Positions 34,255 through 41,666 of a stretch of 64,000 nucleotides of DNA are shown here, one piece after another; the first letter of the stretch is position 1, and each line of letters begins with the position of its first letter. The stretch comes from Paenibacillus methanolicus. GTDB taxonomy: Bacteria; Bacillota; Bacilli; Paenibacillales; Paenibacillaceae. The stretch covers positions 186,001-250,000 of the forward strand of contig NZ_VNHS01000009.1 of the NCBI RefSeq assembly GCF_008124765.1, read 5' to 3'. Made by a program: the position numbers and the translations under genes. The notes beneath the pieces were generated by a model. That model was not told where the DNA came from, made no database searches, and saw nothing but the letters and a program-made list of their open reading frames with translations.

Positions 34255-35691
34255 ATGAAGAAGCAATACAATACGCGTGCCATCTTGGTATCGCTGCTTA
34301 TCTGCGGTTTTGTCGGCATGTTTAGCGAGACCGCTCTAAACATAGCAATGACGAACTTAATGGAAGTGTTCCGAATTTCGGCCGCAACCGCACAGTGGTT
34401 AACAACGGGGTTCTTGCTGACGCTTGGCATTTTAATGCCCCTGAGCGGGCTGCTGCTGCAAATGTTTACGACGAGGCAGCTGTTCACGGGTTCGCTCATA
34501 AGCTTAATCGTGGGTACAGGGATTGCGGCGCTCGCGTTCAATTTCGAAATGTTGATGTTCGCCCGAGTTTTGCAGGCGGTTGGCATGGGATTGTTACTCC
34601 CGCTCATGTTCAACACTATTCTTGTCATCTATCCGCCGGAAAAGCGGGGGGCGGCGATGGGATTCGTCGGACTTGTTATCATGTTCGCGCCGGCAACCGG
34701 CCCGACCGTGGGCGGTCTCTTAATCGAATATTTAACATGGCATTATATCTTCTGGTTCTCGCTGCCGTTCCTGGTTATTGGGCTCGGAGTAGGGCTGAAA
34801 TATTTGGAAAATGTCACCGAGGTTTCGAAGCCCCGGATAGACCTTCTGTCTATCGTATTGTCAACGATCGGCTTCGGAGGAGTTGTCTTCGGCTTCAGTA
34901 AGGCGGGCGAAGGAGCTGAAGGCTGGGGCAGCATGGTCGTGGTCACATCCATCGTCGTTGGGCTTGTCGCGCTGTTATTATTCATACTGCGGCAGAAATT
35001 TATGAACGATCCGATGATTAATCTGAACGTTTTCAAGCATCCGATGTACGTCGTTGGACTGCTTATGGTCCTGTCGTGTATGTTGATCATTATGGCAAGC
35101 ATGATTATTTTGCCGATGTTTCTTCAGACGGGTACAGGTCTGTCTGTATTCATCACCGGACTCATGCTTTTGCCGGGCAGCGCGCTGAACGGTATCCTCT
35201 CGCCGCAAGTAGGGCGTTTATTCGATAGATATGGACCAAAATGGCTCGTTGTTCCCGGTCTCGTTATCGTTGCAATCATGTTATGGTTCTTTACTAATGT
35301 ATCCCCGGCTTCTTCTGTAGCCTTTATTGTGGCTTTGCATATCGGGCTCATGGTTGGGATCGCCATGATATGGATGCCTGCTCAAACGAACGGGCTAAAT
35401 CAATTGCCGCCGGAATTATACCCGCACGGCACGGCAGTCATGAACACGCTGCAGCAGGTCATAGGCGCGATTGGAACAGCGGTCGCAATCAGCATCCTTT
35501 CGGGCGGTATGGAGAAATACTTGAACGGTTCCGCTGCCCCTTCCGAACAAGCGGAAATTGCAAACGCGATAACGGCAGGATCGCAAAACGTATTCTTGTT
35601 TACGATGATCATCGCCGTGATTGGCGTCGTCATAGCGCTCTTCATCCGCCGCGTCGTCGTCAGCAGCAAAGCGATGAATTCGATGCATTGA
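34255..35691 (+). CDS. MDR-type MFS exporter, DHA2 family (LmrB-like)
   Basis: 478 residues with about 14 hydrophobic helices. SETALNIAMTNLMEVF in TM1, WLTTGFLLTLGILMP and the motif C region APATGPTVGGLLIE in TM5 are typical of LmrB/EmrB drug antiporters. A cationic tail ends the protein. AAGGAG sits 9 nt before the ATG. Preceded by three MarR operators, so it is probably induced by its substrate. Lincosamides are exported by close family members, but the substrate here is not known. Confidence 0.88.
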   Translation: MKKQYNTRAILVSLLICGFVGMFSETALNIAMTNLMEVFRISAATAQWLTTGFLLTLGILMPLSGLLLQMFTTRQLFTGSLISLIVGTGIAALAFNFEMLMFARVLQAVGMGLLLPLMFNTILVIYPPEKRGAAMGFVGLVIMFAPATGPTVGGLLIEYLTWHYIFWFSLPFLVIGLGVGLKYLENVTEVSKPRIDLLSIVLSTIGFGGVVFGFSKAGEGAEGWGSMVVVTSIVVGLVALLLFILRQKFMNDPMINLNVFKHPMYVVGLLMVLSCMLIIMASMIILPMFLQTGTGLSVFITGLMLLPGSALNGILSPQVGRLFDRYGPKWLVVPGLVIVAIMLWFFTNVSPASSVAFIVALHIGLMVGIAMIWMPAQTNGLNQLPPELYPHGTAVMNTLQQVIGAIGTAVAISILSGGMEKYLNGSAAPSEQAEIANAITAGSQNVFLFTMIIAVIGVVIALFIRRVVVSSKAMNSMH

Positions 35692-35857
35692 TAACCGTAG
35701 CGGATAGGATCGAGCACGGTGGCTGCAGCGGACTTACACGTTGAGAGGTAAGGCCGGTCTTCCTTGCCCGGTGCTATAAATTCGCCGAATATGGCATGGA
35801 ACGAATCGAGCAAAGGATTTATCGGTTATAGGATGTACCTCGTACAGACAGGCAGTG

Positions 35858-36091
35858 ATGAAATTGATTAATTGGGCGGACATAACAGCACTGGCGCGAG
35901 CGGAGACAGATGTTCTTGTCGATGCTTATCAAGACGCGATTGCATTGGGGCTCAGTAAGGATTTCATCCGCCTGCTGGACAAGGAACTGGACGAAGAGGC
36001 GCATGAAGCGACAAGGATCGTACGAAAGGTTCAGACCGGCGGATTGCAATCAACTTCGAGAATGATAAAAAACTTCGAAAACAATACTTGA
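35858..36091 (+). CDS. Sda-like sporulation checkpoint protein
   Basis: 77 residues. The central helical hairpin TDVLVDAYQDAIALGLSKDFIRLLDKELDEE (about 18-48; key residues L-x-x-AY-x-A-x-x-LxLxxDFIxLLxxE) resembles Sda, the small inhibitor of sporulation histidine kinases (usually 46-52 residues), with extra residues at both ends. ATG at 35858 (or GTG three nt earlier) has only a weak ribosome site. Its 3' end overlaps the TetR-regulated promoter at 36088 by 4 nt. A normal Sda is DnaA-controlled; no DnaA box was confirmed here. Confidence 0.5.
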   Translation: MKLINWADITALARAETDVLVDAYQDAIALGLSKDFIRLLDKELDEEAHEATRIVRKVQTGGLQSTSRMIKNFENNT

Positions 36092-36116
36092 TCGATCGTT
36101 CCGGAATTGATATAGT
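36088..36116 (+). promoter_or_regulatory. TetR-regulated promoter (site 1)
   Basis: TTGATC (36088-36093), 17-nt spacer, TATAGT (36111-36116). TTGATCGATCGTTCC (36088-36102) is one of seven copies of a motif with consensus TTGACCGATCGTTCTAA. It drives the luciferase-like gene at 36239; the leader contains a small hairpin GCGGC/GCCGC (about 36131-36155). Confidence 0.8.
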
Positions 36117-36200
36117 AGTGTCATCAGGTGAGCGGCAATCGTAAGAGAAAGCCGCCTGGGGTAAAGTGACTACGAAGCAGTAAACATTTTTTTGTTAATT

Positions 36201-36217
36201 TCAGACCGATAGGTCAA
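36201..36217 (+). promoter_or_regulatory. TetR operator (site 2) in the leader of the luciferase-like gene
   Basis: TCAGACCGATAGGTCAA matches the reverse complement of the consensus at 14 of 17 positions and contains the palindrome GACCGATAGGTC. It lies 22 nt before the start codon, so a bound TetR would act as a roadblock. Confidence 0.7.
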
Positions 36218-36238
36218 AAAAAGACGGAGGTTGTAAAC

Positions 36239-37252
36239 ATGTCTACATTCACGCCGAAATTATCCGTGCTCGATCTCGCCCCGATATTGGCTGGCGGATC
36301 CGCCCGGGATGCTTATCGACGCACATTGGATCTTGCCCGTCACGCCGAGAAGCTGGGCTATCACCGGTTCTGGCTCGCCGAGCACCATAACATGCCGGGG
36401 ATTGCCAGTTCGGCTACTGCTCTCCTGATCGGGCACGTCGCATCCGGAACCGAGAAGATTCGGGTCGGATCTGGCGGCGTTATGCTGCCGAATCACGCGC
36501 CGCTGGTCGTAGCGGAACAGTTCGGAATGTTGGAATCGCTGTTCCCGGGGCGCATCGATCTTGGCTTGGGCAGAGCTTCCGGCACGGATATGCGCACGAC
36601 GCAGGCTCTTCGGAGAACGATGGGAGCGGGCGGAGCGGATTTCCCGGAACTGCTGAGCGAGCTGCGCGCCTACCTGGATCCGACGTTCGAACCGAATGAT
36701 TCCGGCGTGCGCGCGGTTCCCGGCGAAGGACTGAATATTCCGGTTTGGCTGCTGGGTTCCAGCGATGTCAGCGCGCGGATGGCGGGACGCCTCGGTTTGC
36801 CGTTCGCCTTCGCCAGCCATTTTGCCCCGGATGGATTACATGGAGCGCTGAAGGCATATCGAAGTTCCTTCATCCCCTCGAGAGCGTTGAAAGAGCCCTA
36901 CGTGATGATCGGATTGACCGTCATGGCGGCCGACGACGCAGATGAAGCGCGCTATCTTGCGACATCGGAAGCGCGGCAAGTGTTAAGCCTCCTGCGCGGT
37001 CGCCCGGACAAACTCCAGCCTCCGGTGGAAGATATGGATGCGTTGTGGAATTCACGGGAGAAGGCGCTTATTTCCAAACAGTTGGATTTCGGGCTTATTG
37101 GCGATCAGGCCACGATTCGAGAGAAGTTGCCTGCGATTTACGAAGCGACGCAAGCGGATGAATTCATCATTACGAGCCACTTACACGATCATCAGGCTCG
37201 CTTGCGGTCGTATGAGATTGTTGCGGAAACGGCGAAGGAAATGTGGCCGTAA
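36239..37252 (+). CDS. LLM-class (luciferase-like) flavin monooxygenase
   Basis: 337 residues, the size of the single-subunit luciferase-like family (E. coli YhbW, B. subtilis YceB). Features: [20 protein letters not shown] (about 41-60), [26 protein letters not shown] (key VGSGG-ML-NH) and [15 protein letters not shown], all flavin and fold signatures. It uses FMNH2 supplied by a reductase to oxidise a small organic substrate; the substrate is unknown. CGGAGG precedes the ATG. It is the first gene of a TetR-controlled group with three NTF2-like proteins and an exporter. Confidence 0.9.
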   Translation: MSTFTPKLSVLDLAPILAGGSARDAYRRTLDLARHAEKLGYHRFWLAEHHNMPGIASSATALLIGHVASGTEKIRVGSGGVMLPNHAPLVVAEQFGMLESLFPGRIDLGLGRASGTDMRTTQALRRTMGAGGADFPELLSELRAYLDPTFEPNDSGVRAVPGEGLNIPVWLLGSSDVSARMAGRLGLPFAFASHFAPDGLHGALKAYRSSFIPSRALKEPYVMIGLTVMAADDADEARYLATSEARQVLSLLRGRPDKLQPPVEDMDALWNSREKALISKQLDFGLIGDQATIREKLPAIYEATQADEFIITSHLHDHQARLRSYEIVAETAKEMWP

Positions 37253-37281
37253 ACGAAGGGCGAAAAGAACGAAAATAGTTA

Positions 37282-37310
37282 TTGACCGATCGTTCCGGAA
37301 ATGGTATGAT
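37282..37310 (+). promoter_or_regulatory. TetR-regulated promoter (site 3)
   Basis: TTGACC (37282-37287), 17-nt spacer, TATGAT (37305-37310). TTGACCGATCGTTCC (37282-37296) is the best palindromic copy of the operator and covers the -35 box. Confidence 0.85.
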
Positions 37311-37356
37311 GATTCCAGATCGAATAGTCAAGAATGAAAGGGGGAAATAACCGGTG

Positions 37357-37791
37357 ATGCTTCAAGAAGCAGATTTCATCCAAGAAAGTATTCGGGAACG
37401 AGCGCAAGTCACATTCCGGAATCATCTGAGACATATAGCCGGCGGGAATATAAAGGCTTGGGTAGAGCAGGATGATGGCATCCTCGAATTTCCATACGGA
37501 CCGGCAGGCTCCCAGGAGAGGAAGTCCGGCAAGTCCGAGTTGTACGACTACATGAAGGATTTCCCGAAGCGGTTCGACGTGGATTTTACGGAATTGGTTT
37601 TTCATCCGATGGCCGATCCGGAGCTGGTAATTGCAGAGTTCAAGGCAGTAGGGCGGCATCGGGAGACCGGTCACCCGCACAAGCAGACGTACATTAGCGT
37701 CGTGGAGACGAGAGACGGCCTGATTACGCGCTACCGGGATTTTTGGTTCAACTTTAGTTCGCCGCTCGTACAGCCTTCGATTCGGCATTAG
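37357..37791 (+). CDS. NTF2-like/SnoaL-like protein, copy 1 (diverged)
   Basis: 144 residues, one alpha+beta barrel domain of the SnoaL_2/PhzA-PhzB type: helix RAQVTFRNHLRHIAGGNIKAWVE, then FPYGPAGS, TYISVVETRDGLITRYRDFW at the end. Compared with copies 2 and 3 it lacks about three residues after WVE and has a different C terminus. Such folds act as cyclases, isomerases or binding proteins; no catalytic assignment is possible here. ATG at 37357 follows GGGGG; GTG at 37354 is possible. It has its own TetR-controlled promoter. Confidence 0.85.
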   Translation: MLQEADFIQESIRERAQVTFRNHLRHIAGGNIKAWVEQDDGILEFPYGPAGSQERKSGKSELYDYMKDFPKRFDVDFTELVFHPMADPELVIAEFKAVGRHRETGHPHKQTYISVVETRDGLITRYRDFWFNFSSPLVQPSIRH

Positions 37792-37854
37792 AGGTTGGAG
37801 GAGTTCATTACGCATAGGAGGTGTTGAAGCGGTAAGGCGTGAAAGACTATTTTT

Positions 37855-37884
37855 TTGACCATTTTGGACTGAATGATCTAATTA
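37855..37884 (+). promoter_or_regulatory. TetR-regulated promoter (site 4)
   Basis: TTGACC (37855-37860), 18-nt spacer, TAATTA (37879-37884). TGGACTGAATGATCTAA (37865-37881) matches the operator consensus at 12 of 17 positions, the weakest of the set. Confidence 0.6.
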
Positions 37885-37911
37885 TAAACCAATTAACTGG
37901 AGGAGCCAACC

Positions 37912-38373
37912 ATGGCAAACCAAACGATGACCCAAGAAGTAGAAGTAGTACGTGAGAAAGCGCAGCAAGCCTTCCGCAACCACCTGAAACACCTGTCTGG
38001 CGGAGACATTAAGGCATGGGTGGAGCTGTGGGAAGAGAACGGCGTGCTGGAGTTCCCTTACGGACCGGCCGGATTCCCGGATCGCAAAGAAGGCAAGGCG
38101 GAGCTGTATGACTACATGCAGAACTTCCCGAAACATTTCGAAGTCGCCTTCACCGATTTGCAGTTCCATCTAACGATTGACCCTGAGCTGGTCGTTGCAG
38201 AGTTCAAATCGTTCGGCAAGCACCGGGAGACGGGCAACCCGTACAACCAAACCTACATCAGCGTCGTGGAAACGAAGGATGGCCTGATCACGCGGTACCG
38301 GGATTTCTGGAACCCGCTTGTGGCGATCGAATCGGTCGGCAGCGTGAATGACGCGGTGAAGTTCTCGGAGTAG
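37912..38373 (+). CDS. NTF2-like/SnoaL-like protein, copy 2
   Basis: 153 residues, single NTF2-like domain. Helix 1 (VREKAQQAFRNHLKHL), GGDIKAWVELWEENGVLEF, the strand FPYGPAGFPDRKEGKAELYD, and TYISVVETKDGLITRYRDFWNP at the end give the family pattern. It differs from copy 3 at only seven residues. GGAGGAG precedes the ATG. The substrate is unknown; the neighbouring flavin monooxygenase suggests that these small barrels handle its product or the inducing compound. Confidence 0.88.
   Translation: MANQTMTQEVEVVREKAQQAFRNHLKHLSGGDIKAWVELWEENGVLEFPYGPAGFPDRKEGKAELYDYMQNFPKHFEVAFTDLQFHLTIDPELVVAEFKSFGKHRETGNPYNQTYISVVETKDGLITRYRDFWNPLVAIESVGSVNDAVKFSE
37960..38157 (+). repeat. Near-identical 198-bp tract shared with 38511-38708
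   Basis: This stretch of copy 2 differs from copy 3 (38511-38708) at a single base (TCT versus TCC), whereas the following 200 bp differ at many synonymous positions. The sharp change at the codon after TTCACCGAT marks a recombination or gene-conversion boundary. Confidence 0.85.
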
Positions 38374-38411
38374 TCCCGCGGGAGGAAAGACAATCATTTT
38401 CGTGAACAAAT

Positions 38412-38428
38412 CAGATCGATCAGTCTAA
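38412..38428 (+). promoter_or_regulatory. TetR operator (site 5)
   Basis: CAGATCGATCAGTCTAA, 12 of 17 matches to the consensus, lies 35 nt before the start of copy 3. No clean -35/-10 pair was identified, so copy 3 may also depend on readthrough from copy 2. Confidence 0.6.
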
Positions 38429-38462
38429 ATAAAAATAAACTAATTCATTGGAGGAATTAACC

Positions 38463-38924
38463 ATGACAAACCAAACGATGACGCAAGAAGTAGAAGCCGT
38501 ACGTGAGAGAGCGCAGCAAGCCTTCCGCAACCACCTGAAACACCTGTCCGGCGGAGACATTAAGGCATGGGTGGAGCTGTGGGAAGAGAACGGCGTGCTG
38601 GAGTTCCCTTACGGACCGGCCGGATTCCCGGATCGCAAAGAAGGCAAGGCGGAGCTGTATGACTACATGCAGAACTTCCCGAAACATTTCGAAGTCGCCT
38701 TCACCGATCTCGAATTCCATCTGACGGTTGATCCGGAGCTGGTGGTCGCAGAATTCAAGTCGTACGGCAAGCATCGCGAAACGGGCAATCCGTACAACCA
38801 AACGTACATCAGCGTCGTGGAAACGAAGGATGGCCTGATCACGCGGTACCGCGACTTCTGGAACCCGCTTGTCGCGATCGAATCAGTCGGCAGCGTGAAC
38901 GATGCGGTTCGATTCTCGGAGTAA
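38463..38924 (+). CDS. NTF2-like/SnoaL-like protein, copy 3
   Basis: 153 residues, about 95 percent identical to copy 2 (differences at residues 2, 12 and 16, and four conservative changes in the last third). ATG at 38463 with GGAGG upstream; an in-frame start at 38448 lies before the ribosome site. Retention of two nearly identical genes plus a diverged third under one repressor suggests dosage demand or formation of mixed oligomers (inference). Confidence 0.88.
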   Translation: MTNQTMTQEVEAVRERAQQAFRNHLKHLSGGDIKAWVELWEENGVLEFPYGPAGFPDRKEGKAELYDYMQNFPKHFEVAFTDLEFHLTVDPELVVAEFKSYGKHRETGNPYNQTYISVVETKDGLITRYRDFWNPLVAIESVGSVNDAVRFSE

Positions 38925-38975
38925 TCCGCGGCAGGACGACTGGCAAACTCGCAAACGGCCATCATATGCCTCTTC

Positions 38976-39004
38976 TTGACTGAACGTTCTAAAATCGTTA
39001 GCAT
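38976..39004 (+). promoter_or_regulatory. TetR autoregulatory promoter (site 6)
   Basis: TTGACT (38976-38981), 17-nt spacer, TAGCAT (38999-39004). TTGACTGAACGTTCTAA (38976-38992) matches 15 of 17 positions of the operator consensus and covers the -35 box. Confidence 0.85.
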
Positions 39005-39029
39005 AAAGGAGGAGAAAGGGGTTATCCAT

Positions 39030-39617
39030 TTGGCAAGAAGCAAGGAGTTCGATACGAATCTCGTGCTGCACAAGGCGATGGAGGTGTTCGGGCACTATGG
39101 CTATGAAGGCGCCTCCATGCAGCTGCTGCTCGATGGCTTGGGCATTGCCCGTCAAAGCATGTATGACACGTACGGGACGAAACGGGACCTGTTCCTGAAG
39201 GCGGTCAAGCACTACGTGGACGAGAAGTCCTCCGCGGTTGTCGCTTATTTGGCAGAGACGTCGCCGGTGAAGAAAGCCATCACGGATATATTCGTCGTCA
39301 TCGGAGACACGTTAAGAGACGAGCAGCGCCGCAAGGAGTGCTTCATTCTCTACAGCGCGATCGACCAGGTCCCTCACGACCCGAAGATCGCCGAGCTGTT
39401 CGAACAGGACAAAATTCGGCTTGAAGAGGCGCTGTACGACGCGTTGGTACGCGGCCAGCGGCAAGGCGAATTCGGCCCGAACCGGGATATGCGAGCGCTG
39501 GCGCGGTACTTGTACCATGCGCGGTATGGGCTGACGCAAGTCGCCAAGTTAACGGACGACCCGCTCGTCATCGATCAGATTACCGCGGTTACGCTGTCCG
39601 TGCTGGAACATGAATGA
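39030..39617 (+). CDS. TetR/AcrR-family repressor
   Basis: 195 residues from a TTG at 39030, preceded by GGAGAAAGGGG at suitable spacing; an ATG-like start further upstream would lie inside the promoter. The HTH is AMEVFGHYGYEGASMQLLLDGLGIARQSMYDTYGTKRDLF (key residues G-Y-G-A-S, GI-R-S-Y, F at about 15-52), followed by an all-helical ligand domain. It resembles the YcnC/TetR_C_6 type controlling detoxifying oxidoreductases. Seven matching operators, including one in its own promoter, make it the local regulator of the luciferase-like gene, NTF2-like genes and MFS gene. Confidence 0.9.
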   Translation: MARSKEFDTNLVLHKAMEVFGHYGYEGASMQLLLDGLGIARQSMYDTYGTKRDLFLKAVKHYVDEKSSAVVAYLAETSPVKKAITDIFVVIGDTLRDEQRRKECFILYSAIDQVPHDPKIAELFEQDKIRLEEALYDALVRGQRQGEFGPNRDMRALARYLYHARYGLTQVAKLTDDPLVIDQITAVTLSVLEHE

Positions 39618-39645
39618 AGCGTCGCAAGGTGCTTCATTCCTTTTT
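39612..39645 (+). terminator. Terminator of the TetR gene
   Basis: GAATGAAGC (39612-39620) pairs with GCTTCATTC (39631-39639), followed by five T. The stem includes the TGA stop codon (39615-39617). Confidence 0.85.
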
Positions 39646-39652
39646 ACCAATA

Positions 39653-39669
39653 TTAGAACGAATGGTCAA
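39653..39669 (+). promoter_or_regulatory. TetR operator (site 7) before the truncated MFS gene
   Basis: TTAGAACGAATGGTCAA matches the reverse complement of the consensus at 15 of 17 positions and lies 52 nt before the MFS start codon. Confidence 0.8.
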
Positions 39670-39720
39670 AATAAAATCGGAACGCAGACCCGTTCGTCTG
39701 CATGAAAAGGGGAATCGATC

Positions 39721-40461
39721 ATGAACGCAGCAAAATATAAAGGTGTGGCGCTATTCATTTTGGCGGTCTCGCAGTTGGTCATGGCGCTGGACTATACCAT
39801 CATCTTCGTGGCCATGCCGTCGCTTGGCAATGAGCTCGGATTCTCGGCGAATCACCTGCAATGGGTCGTCAGCGCCTATTCGCTTGCCTTCGGGGGCTTC
39901 CTCCTCATAGGCGGCCGCTTATCCGATCTGATGGGGAGAAGGCGCATGTTTATGATCGCGATGGGTCTCTTCGGACTCGGCTCGCTGCTCGGTGGATTGG
40001 CAGAATCGCAGCTGATGCTCATCGCGGCCAGAGCGCTGCAAGGTCTGGGCGGCGCGCTGCTGTCGCCGGCAACCTTGTCGCTGATCATGTCTAACTTCAA
40101 TGAAGGTCCGGAACGTAACCGGGCGATGGGCATCTGGGCATCGATGGGCGGCGTAGGCATGTCGCTTGGCCTGCTGCTCGGCGGCGTGCTCACGAGCTAC
40201 ATCGGATGGGAATCGACCTTCTTGGTCAACGTGCCGATCGCGCTTGCCGTCGTGGTTCTCGCGCCATTCGTATTGACGGAGAGCAAGTCGCCGGCAGGTG
40301 CCAAGCATTATGATGCGGCAGGAACCATCTCGGTAACGGCAGGTCTGCTGAGTGTGGTCTATTATCTCATTCAAGCGCCGGTCGAAGGCTGGGCTAGCGC
40401 ATCGACTAGCACCATAAAGCAAATAGGTCAATACAGTAAATTATATATTTTTTCGTTTTGA
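39721..40461 (+). pseudogene. 3'-truncated DHA2-family MFS exporter
   Basis: The first about 229 residues are a good EmrB/QacA-type exporter (ALDYTIIFVAMPSL in TM1, GGRLSDLMGRRRMF motif A, motif C region near GMSLGLLLGGVLTSYIGW), but homology stops at VEGWASAST (about 40407). A 17-residue unrelated AT-rich tail then runs to a stop at 40459-40461. A full protein would have about 470 residues and 14 helices; only about seven remain. GGGGAATCG precedes the ATG. Almost certainly non-functional, caused by insertion or deletion at the AT-rich junction. Confidence 0.85.
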
Positions 40462-40481
40462 AAAATAAGGGACAAGTCCCT
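40461..40481 (-). terminator. Terminator of the AT-rich hypothetical gene
   Basis: On the minus strand AGGGACTTGTCCCT (40481-40468) folds into a hairpin followed by TATTTTTC. Confidence 0.75.
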
Positions 40482-40499
40482 CATTTCATATTCCGTTCT

Positions 40500-40907
40500 T
40501 CAGTTCTCATTCATCAATTTTAGTAGTTCATCTGCATTTTTCTTATGAGAGGGCTGATGCGAAAGCTCGGTCAATAGGTTGACTATTTCTTCTTTGTTGT
40601 TAATCAAACTACCAGTTGAGCGAAGGTTATTTAACAGTGTGACCATAACAGCTGGATAATTGGCCATATTAGCATCATTAAAAGAAGTGTATTTGCGCAA
40701 GGCATCTGCTTTACTTGCATGCTCTATTGCTAAATTAATATCGTTTTGGGAAATACCTGATGCGATCCGTCCAATCTCCGCCTTGAAATCATGATCAATT
40801 GAAGCGAATTCTTTATCAATATCCCCCTTCTCAATAAAACAATAAATGTTAAAAGCCAACGAACATATTAGCAGGAGCCAACTAACCACGTAGAGTTTAT
40901 TTCTCAC
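40500..40907 (-). CDS. Hypothetical membrane-anchored protein in AT-rich insert
   Basis: About 135 residues from GTG at 40907, which has AGGAG 10 nt upstream; an in-frame GTG at 40919 would overlap that site. One N-terminal helix (LYVVSWLLLICSLAFNIYCF) followed by a helical, charged domain outside or inside the membrane. I do not recognise the family. Base composition is clearly lower in GC than the neighbours, and the gene brings its own promoter-like -10, leader hairpin and terminator, so it looks like a complete acquired transcription unit. Confidence 0.6.
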   Translation of the reverse strand: MRNKLYVVSWLLLICSLAFNIYCFIEKGDIDKEFASIDHDFKAEIGRIASGISQNDINLAIEHASKADALRKYTSFNDANMANYPAVMVTLLNNLRSTGSLINNKEEIVNLLTELSHQPSHKKNADELLKLMNEN

Positions 40908-40938
40908 CTGTTTATCCACTCCTAAGCTAAAATAAATA

Positions 40939-40974
40939 AGGAGGGAGTTCTCCCTCCTAACTCAATTCATTATA
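40939..40974 (-). promoter_or_regulatory. Minus-strand -10 box and leader hairpin of the AT-rich gene
   Basis: On the minus strand TATAAT (40974-40969) is followed 10 nt later by AGGAGGGAG-AA-CTCCCTCCT (40958-40939) and TTATTTATTTT, a hairpin plus T-rich tract that could act as an attenuator. The -35 is weak. Confidence 0.5.
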
Positions 40975-41028
40975 ACACATCAGAATGGACTTAATTGAGC
41001 ATGCCGAATTAGGCCTGCGAACGCATGA

Positions 41029-41068
41029 CAAAGACCAGAATGCTCTCTGCGAGCGTTTCTGGTCTTTG
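41029..41068. terminator. Bidirectional terminator-like hairpin
   Basis: CAAAGACCAGAA (41029-41040) pairs perfectly with TTCTGGTCTTTG (41057-41068). It is probably the original terminator of the broken MFS gene or of the SLH remnant. Confidence 0.7.
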
Positions 41069-41098
41069 TTGTATACATTTGCTCGCGGGGGCGTACCC

Positions 41099-41245
41099 TT
41101 ACGGCCCTGAAGTCAAAGGCGGGTTAGGATCAGGCGCCGGGCCCGGATTCGCCTGCGCTCCGCCGCCGCCTCATTCTCGGCATCGATAAGCTGTTTGGGT
41201 TCATAAGCGTCTACGACAAGCAAATAGCGGGTCGCGTTGCTATTA
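41099..41245 (-). pseudogene. 3' remnant of a secreted SLH-type protein gene
   Basis: Minus-strand reading gives LLVVDAYEPKQLIDAENEAAA, a frame slip, then NPGPAPDPNPPLTSGP and a stop at 41099-41101. The same text, diverged, forms the C-terminal end of the broken SLH gene at 24540-25217 (LVVGAYETKQIIDAENKAA, NPDPAPVPNPNPP). Only the last part of the gene is left. Confidence 0.7.
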
Positions 41246-41252
41246 AACGCTA

Positions 41253-41288
41253 TTGACTTATCCACTACTGCGTGTTACTTTGTAGTGG
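41253..41288 (+). promoter_or_regulatory. PadR promoter with CACTAC-N13-GTAGTG operator
   Basis: TTGACT (41253-41258), 17-nt spacer, TACTTT (41276-41281). CCACTAC (41262-41268) and GTAGTGG (41282-41288) form an inverted repeat that brackets the -10 box. The 25-bp core spacing is identical to the site at 42473. Confidence 0.8.
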
Positions 41289-41330
41289 TAGTAAGTATCA
41301 CAGGATACCAGCCATACAGAATAGCAAAGG

Positions 41331-41666
41331 GTGATCGAGCTGGAAAATTTAACGGAAATGCTCAAAGGCGTGCTCGAGGGCTGTGTCCTTGAAATTATAA
41401 GCCGCAATGAAACCTACGGCTACGAAATCACGCGGCGGCTGAATGCCCTCGGCTTCACGGACGTCGTGGAGGGAACGGTGTACATCATCTTGATCCGGCT
41501 TGAAAAAAACAAGTTGGTGGAGATCGCCAAGAAGCCCTCCGACATGGGACCTCCGCGAAAGTTCTTCGCGATCAACGACGCGGGACGCGAGGAGCTGCGG
41601 AGGTTCTGGGGAAAATGGGAGTTCGTATCCTTAAAAATTAACGAGCTAAAGGAGAGCAAATTATGA
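41331..41666 (+). CDS. PadR-family regulator (DUF1048-associated)
   Basis: 111 residues, GTG start at 41331 with AAAGG upstream. Winged helix: LEIISRNETYGYEITRRLNALG, then VVEGTVYIILIRLEKNKLVEI and GPPRKFFAINDAGREELRRFW. This is the standard short PadR that heads operons with DUF1048 proteins. It overlaps the next gene by 4 nt (ATGA). Probable autorepressor through the 41253-41288 palindrome. Confidence 0.9.
   Translation: MIELENLTEMLKGVLEGCVLEIISRNETYGYEITRRLNALGFTDVVEGTVYIILIRLEKNKLVEIAKKPSDMGPPRKFFAINDAGREELRRFWGKWEFVSLKINELKESKL

Noticed and set aside
36117-36200. Leader of the luciferase-like gene as a possible riboswitch (GCGGC/GCCGC hairpin with CCGCCTGGGG)
   Set aside because: The 3' piece resembles the ZTP motif end, but the required 5' GGGTCGTGACTGGCG-type half is absent; no known aptamer fits.
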